From Streptomyces rimosus (lineage in GTDB: Bacteria > Actinomycetota > Actinomycetes > Streptomycetales > Streptomycetaceae): 64,000 nucleotides of DNA. This document shows positions 42,932 to 52,148 of the stretch, in pieces. Every line of letters begins with the position of its first letter. The stretch's first letter is position 1. Location of the stretch: positions 4,898,001 to 4,962,000 of the forward strand of contig NZ_CP023688.1 of NCBI RefSeq assembly GCF_008704655.1, read 5' to 3'. The position numbers and the translations under genes were made by a program. The notes under the pieces are model-generated. The model was not told the origin of the DNA. It saw only the letters and a program-made list of their open reading frames with translations, and did no database searches.

Positions 42932-45900
42932 TCACGCCTTGGGCACCGCCGCGTCCACGGCCTTCACGATCCGCTTGTCGGAGACCGGGTACGCCGTGCC
43001 GAGCGCGTGCGCGAAGTAGCTGACCCGCAGCTCCTCGATCATCCAGCGGATCTCCCGGGCCTCGGCGGGCACCGGCCGGCCCGGCGGGAACTGCTCCAGC
43101 AGCCAGGCGTACTCGTCCTGCATCTCCTTGACCTTCGCCATGCGGGAGCGGTCCCGCTCGGCGTTGTTCGGCAGCTGCTGGAGCCGGCGGTCGACCGCGA
43201 CCAGGTAGCGCATCAGGTCCGGCAGCCGCTTCGTGCCGTGCGCGGTCACGAAGCCGGGCTTGATCAGGGCGGCCAGCTGCTCCTTGATGTCGGTGAGGGA
43301 GGGGAGCAGGGAGGGGAAGGTGGTGGCTTTGAGGCGGCGCTCACACGCCTGCCAGGCCGCCAGCACCTCCCGGGTCTGCTGGACCGTGCGCATCGTCGCG
43401 TCCACCAGATCGGCGCGCACCGCGTCGAAGAGCTTGCGGAAGGACTCCTCGTCCCAGGCCGGTCCGCCGTGGGCGGCGATCAGCCGGTCCGTGGCGGCCG
43501 TCACACAGTCCTCGAAGAGGGCCTGGATGGAGCCATGGGGGTTGGCCGAGAGTGCGAGCTTCTGTTGATTGGTGAGCTTTCCCTGCGCGAACTTGGCTGG
43601 GTTGCTCGGAATATTCAGCAGAATCAGACGACGGGTGCCGACCCACATCGCGGCCTGCTGCTCCGCCTCGGTGTCGAAGAGGCGTACGGCCACGCTCGCG
43701 CCCTCGTCCACCAGCGCCGGGTACGCCTTCAGGGGCTGTCCGCCGCGCCGGGTCTCGAAGGTGCGCGGCAGCGTGCCGAGCGTCCAGGACGTCAGGCCGG
43801 TGCGCTGCTCCAGGGCGGTGGGCGCCCCGGCCCCGCTGCCCTTGCCCTCCTTGGCGGGCCGCTCGGCGGCCTGCGCGAACGCCTTGGTGAGCGCCGCCTG
43901 CGTCTTCGGCTTGAGCTTCAGCCGCAGCGCTTCGAGGTCCTTGGCCTCGGCCAGCTTGCGGCGCCGCTCGTCGACCACCCGGAACGTGATCTTCAGATGG
44001 TCCGGGACCTTGGCCAGGTCGAAGTCGGCCGGGTCGACCGGGACGCCGACCATCCGCTGGAGCCCGGCCGCCAGGGCGGTGGTCAGCGAGCCCTGGAGGG
44101 GCACCGTCGAGTCCAGGAAGCGGGCGGCGAAGTTCGGTGCCGGTACGTAGTTGCGGCGGATCGGCTTGGGCAGCGAACGGATCAGTTCGGTCACCAATTG
44201 CTCACGCAGACCCGGGATCTGCCAGTCGAAGCCTTCGGAAGTGACCTGGTTGAGCACCTGGAGGGGGATGTGGACGGTCACACCGTCCGCGTCCGCACCC
44301 GGCTCGAACTGGTACGTGACGCGGAACTTCAGCTTCCCCTGCCGCCAGGAGTCCGGGTAGTCGTCCTTGGTGACGGCTTCGGCGGACTCGTTGATGAGCA
44401 TGGAGTGCTCGAAGTTGAGCAACTCCGGTTCATCGTGACGCTTCTTCTTCCACCACGAGTCGAAGTGCGCACCGGATACGACATGTTCGGGCAGCCGCTG
44501 ATCGTAGAAGTCGAAGAGCGTCTCGTCGTCCACCAGGATGTCGCGCCGGCGCGCCCGGTGCTCCAGCTCCTCGACCTCGCCGAGCAGTTTGCGGTTGTCG
44601 TGGAAGAACTGGTGGTGGGTACGCCAGTCGCCCTCGACCAGGGCGTTGCGGATGAACAGGTCCCGGGAGGTCTCCGGGTCGATCCGCCCGTAGTTCACCT
44701 TCCGCTGGGCGACGATCGGTACGCCGTACAGCGTCACCCGCTCGTACGCCATCACCGCGGCCATCTTCTGTTCCCAGTGCGGCTCGCTGTACGTCCGCTT
44801 CACCAGGTGCTGGGCCAGCGGCTCGATCCACTCGGGCTCGATCCTGGCGTTCACCCGCGCCCACAGGCGGGACGTTTCGACCAGCTCCGCCGACATGATC
44901 CAGCGCGGCGGCTTCTTGAAGAGCGCCGAACCGGGGAAGACCGCGAATTTCGCGCTGCGGGCGCCGAGGTATTCGTTCTTGGCTTCCGTGTCCTTCAAGC
45001 CGATGTGCGAAAGCAAACCGGAGAGGAGGGAGGTGTGAATGGGGTCGGGCGCCGCGTCCTGCTCGCTGAGGTGGACGCCCATCGTCTTGGCGACCGTACG
45101 CAGCTGCGAGTAGATGTCCTGCCACTCGCGTATACGCAGGTAATTCAGGTACTCGTTGCGGCACATCCGGCGGAATGCCGAGGACGACAGCGCCTTCTGC
45201 TGTTCGCGGACGTACCGCCACAGGTTCAGATACGCCAGGAAGTCGCTGGTCTCGTCCTTGAAGCGGGCGTGCTGCTGGTCGGCCTGCTGCTGTTTGTCGG
45301 CGGGCCGCTCGCGCGGGTCCTGGATCGACAGCGCCGCCGCGATCACCATGACTTCGCGTACGCAGCCGTTGCGGTCGGCCTCCAGCACCATCCGGGCCAG
45401 CCGCGGGTCCACCGGCAGCTGGGACAGCTTGCGCCCCATCTGGGTGAGCCGCTTCTTGGGGTCCTTCTGCTTCGGGTCGATGGCGCCCAGCTCGTGCAGC
45501 AGGTCGACGCCGTCCTTGATGTTGCGGCGGTCCGGCGGGTCGATGAACGGGAACTTCTCGATGTCGCCGAGGCCGGCCGCGGTCATCTGCAGGATGACGG
45601 AGGCCAGGTTCGTCCGCAGGATCTCGGCGTCGGTGAATTCCGGGCGGGTGAGGAAGTCGTCCTCCGAATACAGCCGGATGCAGATGCCGTCGCTGGTCCG
45701 GCCGCAGCGGCCCTTGCGCTGATTGGCGCTGGCCTGCGAAATCGGCTCGATCGGCAGCCGCTGGACCTTGGTGCGGTAGCTGTAGCGGGAGATCCGGGCC
45801 ATGCCGGGGTCGATCACGTACCGGATGCCCGGCACGGTCAGCGAGGTCTCCGCGACGTTGGTCGCGAGAACGATCCTGCGGCCGGTGTGGCGCTGGAAGA

Positions 45901-46975
45901 CGCGGTGCTGCTCGGCGTGCGACAGGCGCGCGTACAGCGGCAGCACCTCGGTCTGCGGCAGGTTCTTCTTGTTGAGCGCGTCCGCGGTGTCACGGATCTC
46001 GCGCTCGCCGGAGAGGAACACCAGGATGTCGCCGGGGCCCTCGGCCCGCAGCTCGTCCACCGCGTCGCAGATCGCGGTGATCTGGTCGCGGTCGCTGTCG
46101 GTGCCGCCCTCCTCCAGGAGCGGGCGGTAGCGGACCTCCACCGGGTACGTACGGCCGGAGACCTCGACGATCGGCGCGCTCGGGGCGTCGCCCCCGTCCC
46201 CTTCCGCCGGTACGGAGGCGAAGGAGCCGAAGTGCCGGGCGAAGCGCTCCGGGTCGATGGTCGCGGAGGTGATGACGACCTTCAGGTCGGGCCGCCGGGG
46301 CAGCAGCTGCGCCAGATAGCCGAGGATGAAGTCGATGTTGAGGCTGCGCTCGTGGGCCTCGTCGATGATGATCGTGTCGTACTGGCGCAGCTCGCGGTCG
46401 GTCTGGATCTCCGCGAGCAGGATGCCGTCGGTCATCAGCTTCACGAGGGTGTCGGAGCCGACCTGGTCGGTGAAGCGGACCTTCCAGCCGACCGCCTCGC
46501 CCAGCGGTGTCCTGAGCTCCTCGGCGACCCGCTCGGCGACCGTACGGGCCGCGATCCGGCGCGGCTGGGTGTGCCCGATCAGGCCCCGTACGCCACGGCC
46601 GAGCTCCAGGCAGATCTTGGGGATCTGGGTGGTCTTGCCGGAGCCGGTCTCGCCCGCGACGATCACGACCTGGTGGTCGCGGATCGCTTCGAGGATCTCG
46701 TCCTTCTTCTGGCTGACCGGCAGCTGCTCCGGATATGTGATCGCGGGCACCGCGGCGCGGCGCTGCGCGACCCGCAGCTCCGCCTCCTCGATCCCGTCGG
46801 CGATCTCCGCGAGCACGGCCGCGCGGGCCTCGGGCTTGCGGATCCGGCGCGCGCCGTCGAGCCGGCGCCCCAGCCGCTGCTGGTCGCGCAGCATCAGCTC
46901 GGGCAGCCGCTCCAGGAGAGCGGGCAGAGTGGGGGCGGCACCGTCGGGCCGGGCGGAGGCAGGCTGACTGGACAT
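42932..46975 (-). CDS. hrpA: ATP-dependent RNA helicase HrpA-type (DEAH box)
   Basis: This 1347-aa DEAH/RHA helicase has Walker A in VIVAGETGSGKTTQIPKICL, DEAH in IIIDEAHERSLNIDFILGYL, TSATID, and QRKGRCGRT (motif VI). The HA2 and OB-fold regions and the DUF3418 C-terminal domain (ending at the conserved AVPKA) give the full HrpA length. It unwinds RNA, probably in mRNA processing or ribosome rescue. The ATG at 46975 is preferred over an in-frame TTG at 46981. The gene is bracketed by tRNA-Asp copies on the same strand. Confidence 0.95.
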   Translation of the reverse strand: MSSQPASARPDGAAPTLPALLERLPELMLRDQQRLGRRLDGARRIRKPEARAAVLAEIADGIEEAELRVAQRRAAVPAITYPEQLPVSQKKDEILEAIRDHQVVIVAGETGSGKTTQIPKICLELGRGVRGLIGHTQPRRIAARTVAERVAEELRTPLGEAVGWKVRFTDQVGSDTLVKLMTDGILLAEIQTDRELRQYDTIIIDEAHERSLNIDFILGYLAQLLPRRPDLKVVITSATIDPERFARHFGSFASVPAEGDGGDAPSAPIVEVSGRTYPVEVRYRPLLEEGGTDSDRDQITAICDAVDELRAEGPGDILVFLSGEREIRDTADALNKKNLPQTEVLPLYARLSHAEQHRVFQRHTGRRIVLATNVAETSLTVPGIRYVIDPGMARISRYSYRTKVQRLPIEPISQASANQRKGRCGRTSDGICIRLYSEDDFLTRPEFTDAEILRTNLASVILQMTAAGLGDIEKFPFIDPPDRRNIKDGVDLLHELGAIDPKQKDPKKRLTQMGRKLSQLPVDPRLARMVLEADRNGCVREVMVIAAALSIQDPRERPADKQQQADQQHARFKDETSDFLAYLNLWRYVREQQKALSSSAFRRMCRNEYLNYLRIREWQDIYSQLRTVAKTMGVHLSEQDAAPDPIHTSLLSGLLSHIGLKDTEAKNEYLGARSAKFAVFPGSALFKKPPRWIMSAELVETSRLWARVNARIEPEWIEPLAQHLVKRTYSEPHWEQKMAAVMAYERVTLYGVPIVAQRKVNYGRIDPETSRDLFIRNALVEGDWRTHHQFFHDNRKLLGEVEELEHRARRRDILVDDETLFDFYDQRLPEHVVSGAHFDSWWKKKRHDEPELLNFEHSMLINESAEAVTKDDYPDSWRQGKLKFRVTYQFEPGADADGVTVHIPLQVLNQVTSEGFDWQIPGLREQLVTELIRSLPKPIRRNYVPAPNFAARFLDSTVPLQGSLTTALAAGLQRMVGVPVDPADFDLAKVPDHLKITFRVVDERRRKLAEAKDLEALRLKLKPKTQAALTKAFAQAAERPAKEGKGSGAGAPTALEQRTGLTSWTLGTLPRTFETRRGGQPLKAYPALVDEGASVAVRLFDTEAEQQAAMWVGTRRLILLNIPSNPAKFAQGKLTNQQKLALSANPHGSIQALFEDCVTAATDRLIAAHGGPAWDEESFRKLFDAVRADLVDATMRTVQQTREVLAAWQACERRLKATTFPSLLPSLTDIKEQLAALIKPGFVTAHGTKRLPDLMRYLVAVDRRLQQLPNNAERDRSRMAKVKEMQDEYAWLLEQFPPGRPVPAEAREIRWMIEELRVSYFAHALGTAYPVSDKRIVKAVDAAVPKA

Positions 46976-47181
46976 ACGCAACCCAGGATCTCACCTCCGC
47001 GAATACGGTGGCGAACGAATTGCTGCCGGGGCGGACGGAGGAGAGGTGCGCGGTACGCATCCGGGAGGCGCCATCAGGCCCGGACCCGTACACCCGCAGC
47101 CCCCGCACCCCCTCGCCCATTCCCCACACAGTGGGCCGACCACCAGGGGAATGTCCGGGATAGGTGATTTAGCGTGGCCTT

Positions 47182-48279
47182 ATGGATGATCAGCACGGTG
47201 AGCTTCCCCAACCGCACGGCGCCCATGGACGGCCTCCCACCAAGGCCGAGAGATGGGCCGCGTTCAAGAAGTCGCCGTTCCTGCCCGCCACCGTGCTGGT
47301 CTTCATCCTCGCCATCGCCGCCGGCCTCTTCGCGGGCTCGTACACCTACACCATGGCCAACCCGACCCCGCGGCACATCCCGACCGCCGTGGTCGGCCCG
47401 CCGGAATCCCCGCACGGCAAGGCGTTCGTCGGCGGCATGGAGAAGGCCCTGAACGCCTCCCTCCAGCTGCACGCGTACGACTCGTACGCCGAGGCCAAGG
47501 AGGGCATCGAGGAGCAGGAGGTCTTCGCGATCCTGCGGGTGCGGGAGCGGAGCGTGGAGCTGGACGTGGCCGGGGCGGCGGGCGCCCAGGTGGCGCAGGT
47601 GCTCGAACAGGCGGGGCCCGAGGTGGGCAAGGCGGTCGGCGTGCCGGTGGAGGTCAAGGACCTCAAGCCGCTGCAGGAGGGCGACCCGCGCGGGCTCGCC
47701 CTCTTCTACATCTCGCTCGCCGCGGTGATCATCGGCTTCGTCGGCGCGATCCAGCTGAGCGTGCACGCGCGCGGGCTCAACCCGCTGGAGCGGATCGCCT
47801 TCACCGTGCTGTACGCGCTGCTGGGCGCCTTCGCGATCGCCGCGGTCGTGGACTGGCTGCTGGGCGCGCTCGACCTGCCCTTCGTGGAGTCCTGGCTGAT
47901 CCTGGCGCTGACGATGTTCACGTCCGGCATGGTCTTCACGATGTTCAACACCCTGATCGGGCGCTGGGCCATGATCCCGACATGGGGCCTGATGGTGCTG
48001 CTGGGCAACCCGTCCTCGGGCGGCGCGGTCTCCTGGCCGCTGCTGCCGTCCGTCCTCGGGCACATCGGCCGCTGGCTGCCGCCGGGCGCCTCGGTCAACG
48101 CGCAGCACACCGCCGTCTACTTCGGCGGCTCGCAGCACGCCTTCCCGTTCCTGGTGCTGGCGGGCTGGGCGCTGGTCTCCTGCGCGGTCTTCTGGACGTG
48201 GCGGCACCGGCATCCGGGCGGGCGCGAGGTGGGGGCGCTCGCTTCGGGCGTGCACCGGGCGGGTGCGCCGGGGGCCTGA
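47182..48279 (+). CDS. YhgE/ABC-2-like membrane protein
   Basis: This 365-aa protein has one N-terminal membrane helix (LPATVLVFILAIAAGLFAGS), an extracytoplasmic domain of about 130 residues (IPTAVVGPPESPHGKAFVGG), and five C-terminal helices (for example LALFYISLAAVIIGFVGAIQ and WLILALTMFTSGMVFTMFNT). This layout is that of YhgE/Pip and ABC-2 membrane proteins of the DUF3533 type, often without an ATPase gene nearby, as here. It may be an export or phage-receptor-like protein. The ATG at 47182 has no strong ribosome site but matches the start of coding bias. Confidence 0.85.
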   Translation: MDDQHGELPQPHGAHGRPPTKAERWAAFKKSPFLPATVLVFILAIAAGLFAGSYTYTMANPTPRHIPTAVVGPPESPHGKAFVGGMEKALNASLQLHAYDSYAEAKEGIEEQEVFAILRVRERSVELDVAGAAGAQVAQVLEQAGPEVGKAVGVPVEVKDLKPLQEGDPRGLALFYISLAAVIIGFVGAIQLSVHARGLNPLERIAFTVLYALLGAFAIAAVVDWLLGALDLPFVESWLILALTMFTSGMVFTMFNTLIGRWAMIPTWGLMVLLGNPSSGGAVSWPLLPSVLGHIGRWLPPGASVNAQHTAVYFGGSQHAFPFLVLAGWALVSCAVFWTWRHRHPGGREVGALASGVHRAGAPGA

Positions 48280-48389
48280 CGCGCGGTACAGGTACGGAGC
48301 GGCCGTCCTCCGGGGCGGCCGCTTCGGCCACCTGGCCCGGCAGGAGACCTGAGGAACGAGACCCGAAGCACGGGCCCCGAAGCATGAAA

Positions 48390-48417
48390 AAGGCCCCGAT
48401 CCGAAGATCGGGGCCTT
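48390..48417. terminator. bidirectional terminator between YhgE-like gene and tRNA cluster
   Basis: AAGGCCCCGATC (48390-48401), loop CGAA, GATCGGGGCCTT (48406-48417), flanked by AAA and TT. It serves the plus-strand gene and the minus-strand tRNA operon. Confidence 0.88.
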
Positions 48418-48430
48418 TTCCCACTGCTGG

Positions 48431-48504
48431 TGGCTGGGGCCGGGGTCGAACCGGCGACCTATCGCTTTTCAGGCGATCGCTCGTACCAACTGAGCTACCC
48501 AGCC
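48431..48504 (-). tRNA. tRNA-Phe(GAA)
   Basis: The minus strand gives a 74-nt tRNA: acceptor GGCTGGG/CCCAGCC, discriminator A, anticodon loop CTGAAAA (GAA), T-loop TTCGACC. It is the last gene of a Glu-Asp-Phe cluster. Confidence 0.97.
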
Positions 48505-48508
48505 ACAG

Positions 48509-48583
48509 CGGTCCTGACGGGATTTGAACCCGCGGCCTCCACCTTGACAGGGTGGCGAGCACTCCAAACTGCTCCACAGGACC
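48509..48583 (-). tRNA. tRNA-Asp(GTC), copy 2
   Basis: This is identical to the tRNA-Asp at 42746-42820 over 75 nt. It lies 4 bp from tRNA-Phe and 39 bp from tRNA-Glu, so the three are one transcript. Confidence 0.97.
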
Positions 48584-48622
48584 TTGCACTGTGCGAGAAC
48601 AAGTCTCGCACACGGTAATGCG

Positions 48623-48695
48623 TGCCCCCAACGGGATTCGAACCCGTGCTACCGCCTTGAAAGGGCGGCGTCCTGGGCCACTAGACGATGAGGGC
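48623..48695 (-). tRNA. tRNA-Glu(TTC)
   Basis: The minus strand gives a 73-nt tRNA: acceptor GCCCTCA/TGGGGGC with a G-T pair, discriminator A, anticodon loop CTTTCAA (TTC) and T-loop TTCGAAT. It is the first gene of the Glu-Asp-Phe cluster. Confidence 0.97.
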
Positions 48696-48869
48696 TGATG
48701 GCCCGCCTTGGTGCCTTGTGGGGCGCCGTCGGGGACGTGAGAAGCATATGGGATGCAGGGACCGTTCGCCAAAACGGTTTGTTCGAACCCGGCGGCGGGG
48801 GCCGCGACGGGTCGGCCGGACGGGTGGTCCGTCCGACCCGCGGGCGGTGTCCCGGGCGAGTCGTGAGGC

Positions 48870-50528
48870 CTATGGGGAGCTGGGGGACGGTGTGCCGGAC
48901 GGGGTGGCCGAGGTGCCCGGGGAACGGGTGCCGGACGGCCCGGGGCTCGGCGACGGCGAGGCGCCCGGCCGGTTCTCCTGCGGCAGGTGACGGCTGACCT
49001 CGGCCTTCGACAGGCCCAGCCCGCCGAGCGTGATCTCGTCCCACGCCTGGAGGTGCCGGGTCCGGCGGTCCAGGTAGAGAACGGACGCCTGTACGGGCGC
49101 GGGCTTCTTGCCCTGCACCGCGCGCAGCCCGCCGCCGCCCGTGGAGCCCTCGATCATCAGCCGGGTGCCCCCGGGGAGCACGCTGTTCTCCCGGTGGTGG
49201 ATGTGCCCGGCCAGGGCCAGCGGAGCCAGGCCGTCGGCTTCGGCCGCCGCGACCGGGTTGTGCGCCAGCGCGATGTCCACGGGGGTGCCGGCCAGCCGCT
49301 GCGTACGGAGCGAGTCGGCCAGCTTGCCGCCCGCCGTCCGCTCGTCGAAGTCGCCCTCCTCGACGACCGAGCGGTCCGGCGTGAACTGCGGGTCGCCGAC
49401 GCCCGCGATGCGCAGCCCGCCGACGCTGACGGCCCGGCCGTCGTCGAGGACCGTCGCGTTCTTGCGGGTCGCCAGGTACTTCTGCGTGGTGGCGGAGTCG
49501 TGGTTGCCGCGCACCCACACGTACGGCGCGCCGAGCGTGGCGACCGGGTCCAGGAACGCGTTCTCGGCGGCCGAGCCGTGGTCCATGGTGTCGCCGGTGT
49601 CGATGATCACGTCGATCTTGTACTGCTTCACCAGCGACTTGATGATCTGCCAGGCCGCCGGGTTCAGGTGGATGTCGGAGACGTGCAGGACGCGGATGGT
49701 GGTGGGGTCGGGCGTGTACGCGGGCAGCGTCGAGGTCGCCTCGTACAGCTTGGTGACGTTCGTGACCAGGCGTGCCAATTCCTTTTGGTACACATCGAAT
49801 TCGCTGACGATGTTGCGGGCGTTGCCGACCACCGAGGGTGCCGAGGACAGCAGCCCGGAGAACTTCGGCTCCAGGACCGACTTGGGGTTCCAGGTGGCGT
49901 ACGCGGCGGCGCCGGACGAGGCCAGCAGGGCGAGCGCCAGCCCGCCGGCCGCCAGCGCGCGGCGCGGCCTGCGGTAGACGGCCAGGCCCAGCGCGGTGGC
50001 GCCGGAGACGACCGCGACGCAGGAGCGGAAGGCGAGGGTGCCGGTGCCGCTGATGACGTCGCGGGTGACCTGCTCCTGGAGGCCGGCGAATCGTTCCGGG
50101 TGGTCGACCAGGGCCTGGGACCGTACGGGATCCAGCCGGTCGACGTCGACATCGAGCCGTATCGGCGCGTAGTGGCTGCGCAGTTCCAGGGCGCCCAGCG
50201 GCGAGACATTGATCTTCGTACCGCCGGTGAGCGACGGGCGCAGTGTCATGTTCGTGTCCACCGGCCCGACCGGCGCGTGGATGCTGCCGACGATCAGCAG
50301 CCCCAGCCAGGCGCCGAGCAGGGTGACGGCGAGCAGCCCGAGGGCGCGGGCGTACGGGTGCGGGGTGTGGGTGAGGGTACTGGTGGGGGCGGAGTGATGG
50401 GAGCGGTAGTCGCGGAGGACGGCGGCGGGAAGGCCCCGTACCCGGGTGAGCGAGGCACGGAGCAGCCGGAGCACGGAGGAGCCGGAGGAGCCCGGGGAGT
50501 CGTCCCCGGGCGGCGCGACGCGAGCCAT
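48870..50528 (-). CDS. membrane metallophosphoesterase
   Basis: This 552-aa protein has three N-terminal hydrophobic segments (LGLLAVTLLGAWLGLLIVGS, SCVAVVSGATALGLAVY, LAAGGLALALLASSGAAAYA) and a calcineurin-like phosphoesterase domain from about residue 330: VLHVSDIHLNP, DVIIDTGDTMDHG, VRGNHD, LAHNP and LAGHIHHREN, which supply the two-metal ligands. The tail is a Ser/Pro/Gly-rich repeat. It is likely a surface or lipid-linked phosphatase of unknown substrate. The ATG at 50528 is used; ATG 50561 is an alternative. Confidence 0.9.
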   Translation of the reverse strand: MARVAPPGDDSPGSSGSSVLRLLRASLTRVRGLPAAVLRDYRSHHSAPTSTLTHTPHPYARALGLLAVTLLGAWLGLLIVGSIHAPVGPVDTNMTLRPSLTGGTKINVSPLGALELRSHYAPIRLDVDVDRLDPVRSQALVDHPERFAGLQEQVTRDVISGTGTLAFRSCVAVVSGATALGLAVYRRPRRALAAGGLALALLASSGAAAYATWNPKSVLEPKFSGLLSSAPSVVGNARNIVSEFDVYQKELARLVTNVTKLYEATSTLPAYTPDPTTIRVLHVSDIHLNPAAWQIIKSLVKQYKIDVIIDTGDTMDHGSAAENAFLDPVATLGAPYVWVRGNHDSATTQKYLATRKNATVLDDGRAVSVGGLRIAGVGDPQFTPDRSVVEEGDFDERTAGGKLADSLRTQRLAGTPVDIALAHNPVAAAEADGLAPLALAGHIHHRENSVLPGGTRLMIEGSTGGGGLRAVQGKKPAPVQASVLYLDRRTRHLQAWDEITLGGLGLSKAEVSRHLPQENRPGASPSPSPGPSGTRSPGTSATPSGTPSPSSP

Positions 50529-50668
50529 TGGGCGCGTATTCCCGGGCGCCGCGCCCGTCATGCCCGGAAAACGGCCCGTTAAGGGCGCCGGGAACCGCCG
50601 CGCCGCTGCCCCGCCGACGGGGCCGCCCGGTACCGCTGCCGTGCGTGGCGTGGCGGACAATGGGGGGT

Positions 50669-51019
50669 GTGCTGGAGATGACGCGCGAGGAGTTCGAGGA
50701 ACTGGTCGCCGAGGCGCTGGACCGGATCCCGCCGGAGCTGACACGGCTGATGGACAACGTGGCGGTGTTCGTCGAGGACGAACCACCGGCCGAGGACCCC
50801 GATCTCCTGGGGCTGTACGAGGGCACGCCGCTGACCGACCGCGGCGAGTGGTACGCGGGCGTGCTGCCCGACCGGATCACCGTCTACCGCAACCCGACCC
50901 TGCGCATGTGCGAGACGCGCGAGGACGTGGTGGCGGAGACGGAGGTGACCGTCGTCCACGAGATCGCGCACCACTTCGGCATCGATGACGAGCGGCTGCA
51001 CGCGCTGGGGTACGGCTGA
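50669..51019 (+). CDS. metallopeptidase family protein (minimal zincin)
   Basis: This 116-aa protein ends with VVHEIAHHFGIDDERLHALG Y, an HExxH zinc motif with a later His as third ligand. It starts LEMTREEFEELVAEALDRIP. It belongs to the small DUF1025-type actinobacterial metallopeptidase family and lacks any extra domain. The GTG at 50669 is adjacent to a GGGGGG run; ATG at 50678 would place the run 10 nt upstream and is equally plausible. The gene is divergent from the phosphoesterase. Confidence 0.88.
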   Translation: MLEMTREEFEELVAEALDRIPPELTRLMDNVAVFVEDEPPAEDPDLLGLYEGTPLTDRGEWYAGVLPDRITVYRNPTLRMCETREDVVAETEVTVVHEIAHHFGIDDERLHALGYG

Positions 51020-51224
51020 GGGGCGCGCCGGGTTCGGGGCCTGGTGACCGGCGGTTCGCGGCTTTCGTGGCGTTCGGGGTGCTGCCGGGGGCGTCCGGGG
51101 CGGTGATCAGGGGAAAACGGGCCGGATCCGGTGCGTACGGCGCGTGTCCTCCGGCCGTCGGCGGGAGTTGGGCAGGGCGTTCATCTCCGCAGTCTCCGCG
51201 CCCCCGGATCCGGAGGTCCCGCCT

Positions 51225-51776
51225 GTGCGCCCGATCGCTTCCCCCCTTACCGGACCGGCCCTGACCCGGCTCGCCGCCGCCGTGGCCGCCGCGTCCGCCC
51301 TGACCGCGTCGCTGAGCGGCTGCATGGCCGTGAGCGACGCGGAACCGCCCAGGCCCTCGGGTTCGGCCGCACGGCACGACGGCGGGCCCGCGCCGGACGG
51401 CGGTGCGGTGGACAGCCGTACGGAAAGTCCCCGGCGCACGGCAGGGCGCATGGTCGGCGGACACGGTGCGGAGGGGCACGCGGGGGCGCCCGCGAAGGGA
51501 CGCGCGCCGTCGGAGCGCTCGGCGGAGCCGCAGCCCGAGCCCGCGTCGGGTGACGTTCCCGGCCCTTCGCAGGCCGGCCCGTCGCGTTCCCGTACCGCGG
51601 CGCCCCCACCGTCGAGGCCCGGCAGCAGCCGGCCCTCGACGCCCTCCCGGCCGCCCCGTACGACTCCGACCGTGAAGCCGACACCGAGCGCGACCCCGGA
51701 CCCGGAGCCGAGCGCTCCCGCGTCGTCCCCGACGTCCGGGCCGCCCGGTCCGTCACAGCCGGAAACTTCGGGTTGA
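51225..51776 (+). CDS. putative lipoprotein with low-complexity Pro/Ser tail
   Basis: This 183-aa protein has a signal peptide with an actinobacterial lipobox (LTASLSGC, lipidated Cys33), then a Pro/Ser/Ala/Arg-rich low-complexity region to the end. The GTG at 51225 follows CGGAGG with 8-nt spacing, better than upstream alternatives. No folded domain is visible, so it may be a surface spacer or may be poorly conserved. Confidence 0.6.
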   Translation: MRPIASPLTGPALTRLAAAVAAASALTASLSGCMAVSDAEPPRPSGSAARHDGGPAPDGGAVDSRTESPRRTAGRMVGGHGAEGHAGAPAKGRAPSERSAEPQPEPASGDVPGPSQAGPSRSRTAAPPPSRPGSSRPSTPSRPPRTTPTVKPTPSATPDPEPSAPASSPTSGPPGPSQPETSG

Positions 51777-51960
51777 CGGAGAGCGCGGGCTGACGGGGCG
51801 GGGCGGTGTACTAAGGGTGCTGGACTGCGTACGGACGGGACCGGACGGCATACGGGCGCGAGGCCGTAACCGGGACTGAAGGGCAGCGGCGGGGGAGCGG
51901 GGTGGCGGGGCGCACGAGGCGGGCGGGGGCGCGGGTGGCGAACGGTGGTTCGGAGGGCAT

Positions 51961-51990
51961 TTGCCTTTCGGGGGCCAAGGTGAGTATGGT
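51961..51990 (+). promoter_or_regulatory. possible promoter and long leader of the DEAD-box gene
   Basis: TTGCCT (51961-51966), an 18-bp spacer and TATGGT (51985-51990) resemble a vegetative promoter about 160 bp before the helicase ATG. The leader has short AT-rich segments (TCGTTTTCGAAG) and a CGGAGT / ACTCCG pair (about 52097-52102 and 52124-52129) beside the putative GGAAGG ribosome site. Helicases of this type are often cold-regulated through their leaders; no direct evidence is seen. The rest of 51777-52148 has no gene. Confidence 0.35.
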
Positions 51991-52148
51991 GGTAGATCGT
52001 TTGATCCCATTTGCCCGGCGCGTGAAGAGCGCCGTGTGGCGCGTTCTCTCCCTTGCCGTGGCTGACCGCATTGAGGCGGTCGTTTTCGAAGTCTCACGGA
52101 GTTTGGGCGCGTGCCTGTGCCGAGACTCCGGAAGGTTTCGCATTTCGC

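Noticed and set aside
42821-47167. 1448-codon open frame on the plus strand
   Set aside because: It is antisense to hrpA, which has all helicase motifs; long open frames opposite genes are common at this GC content.
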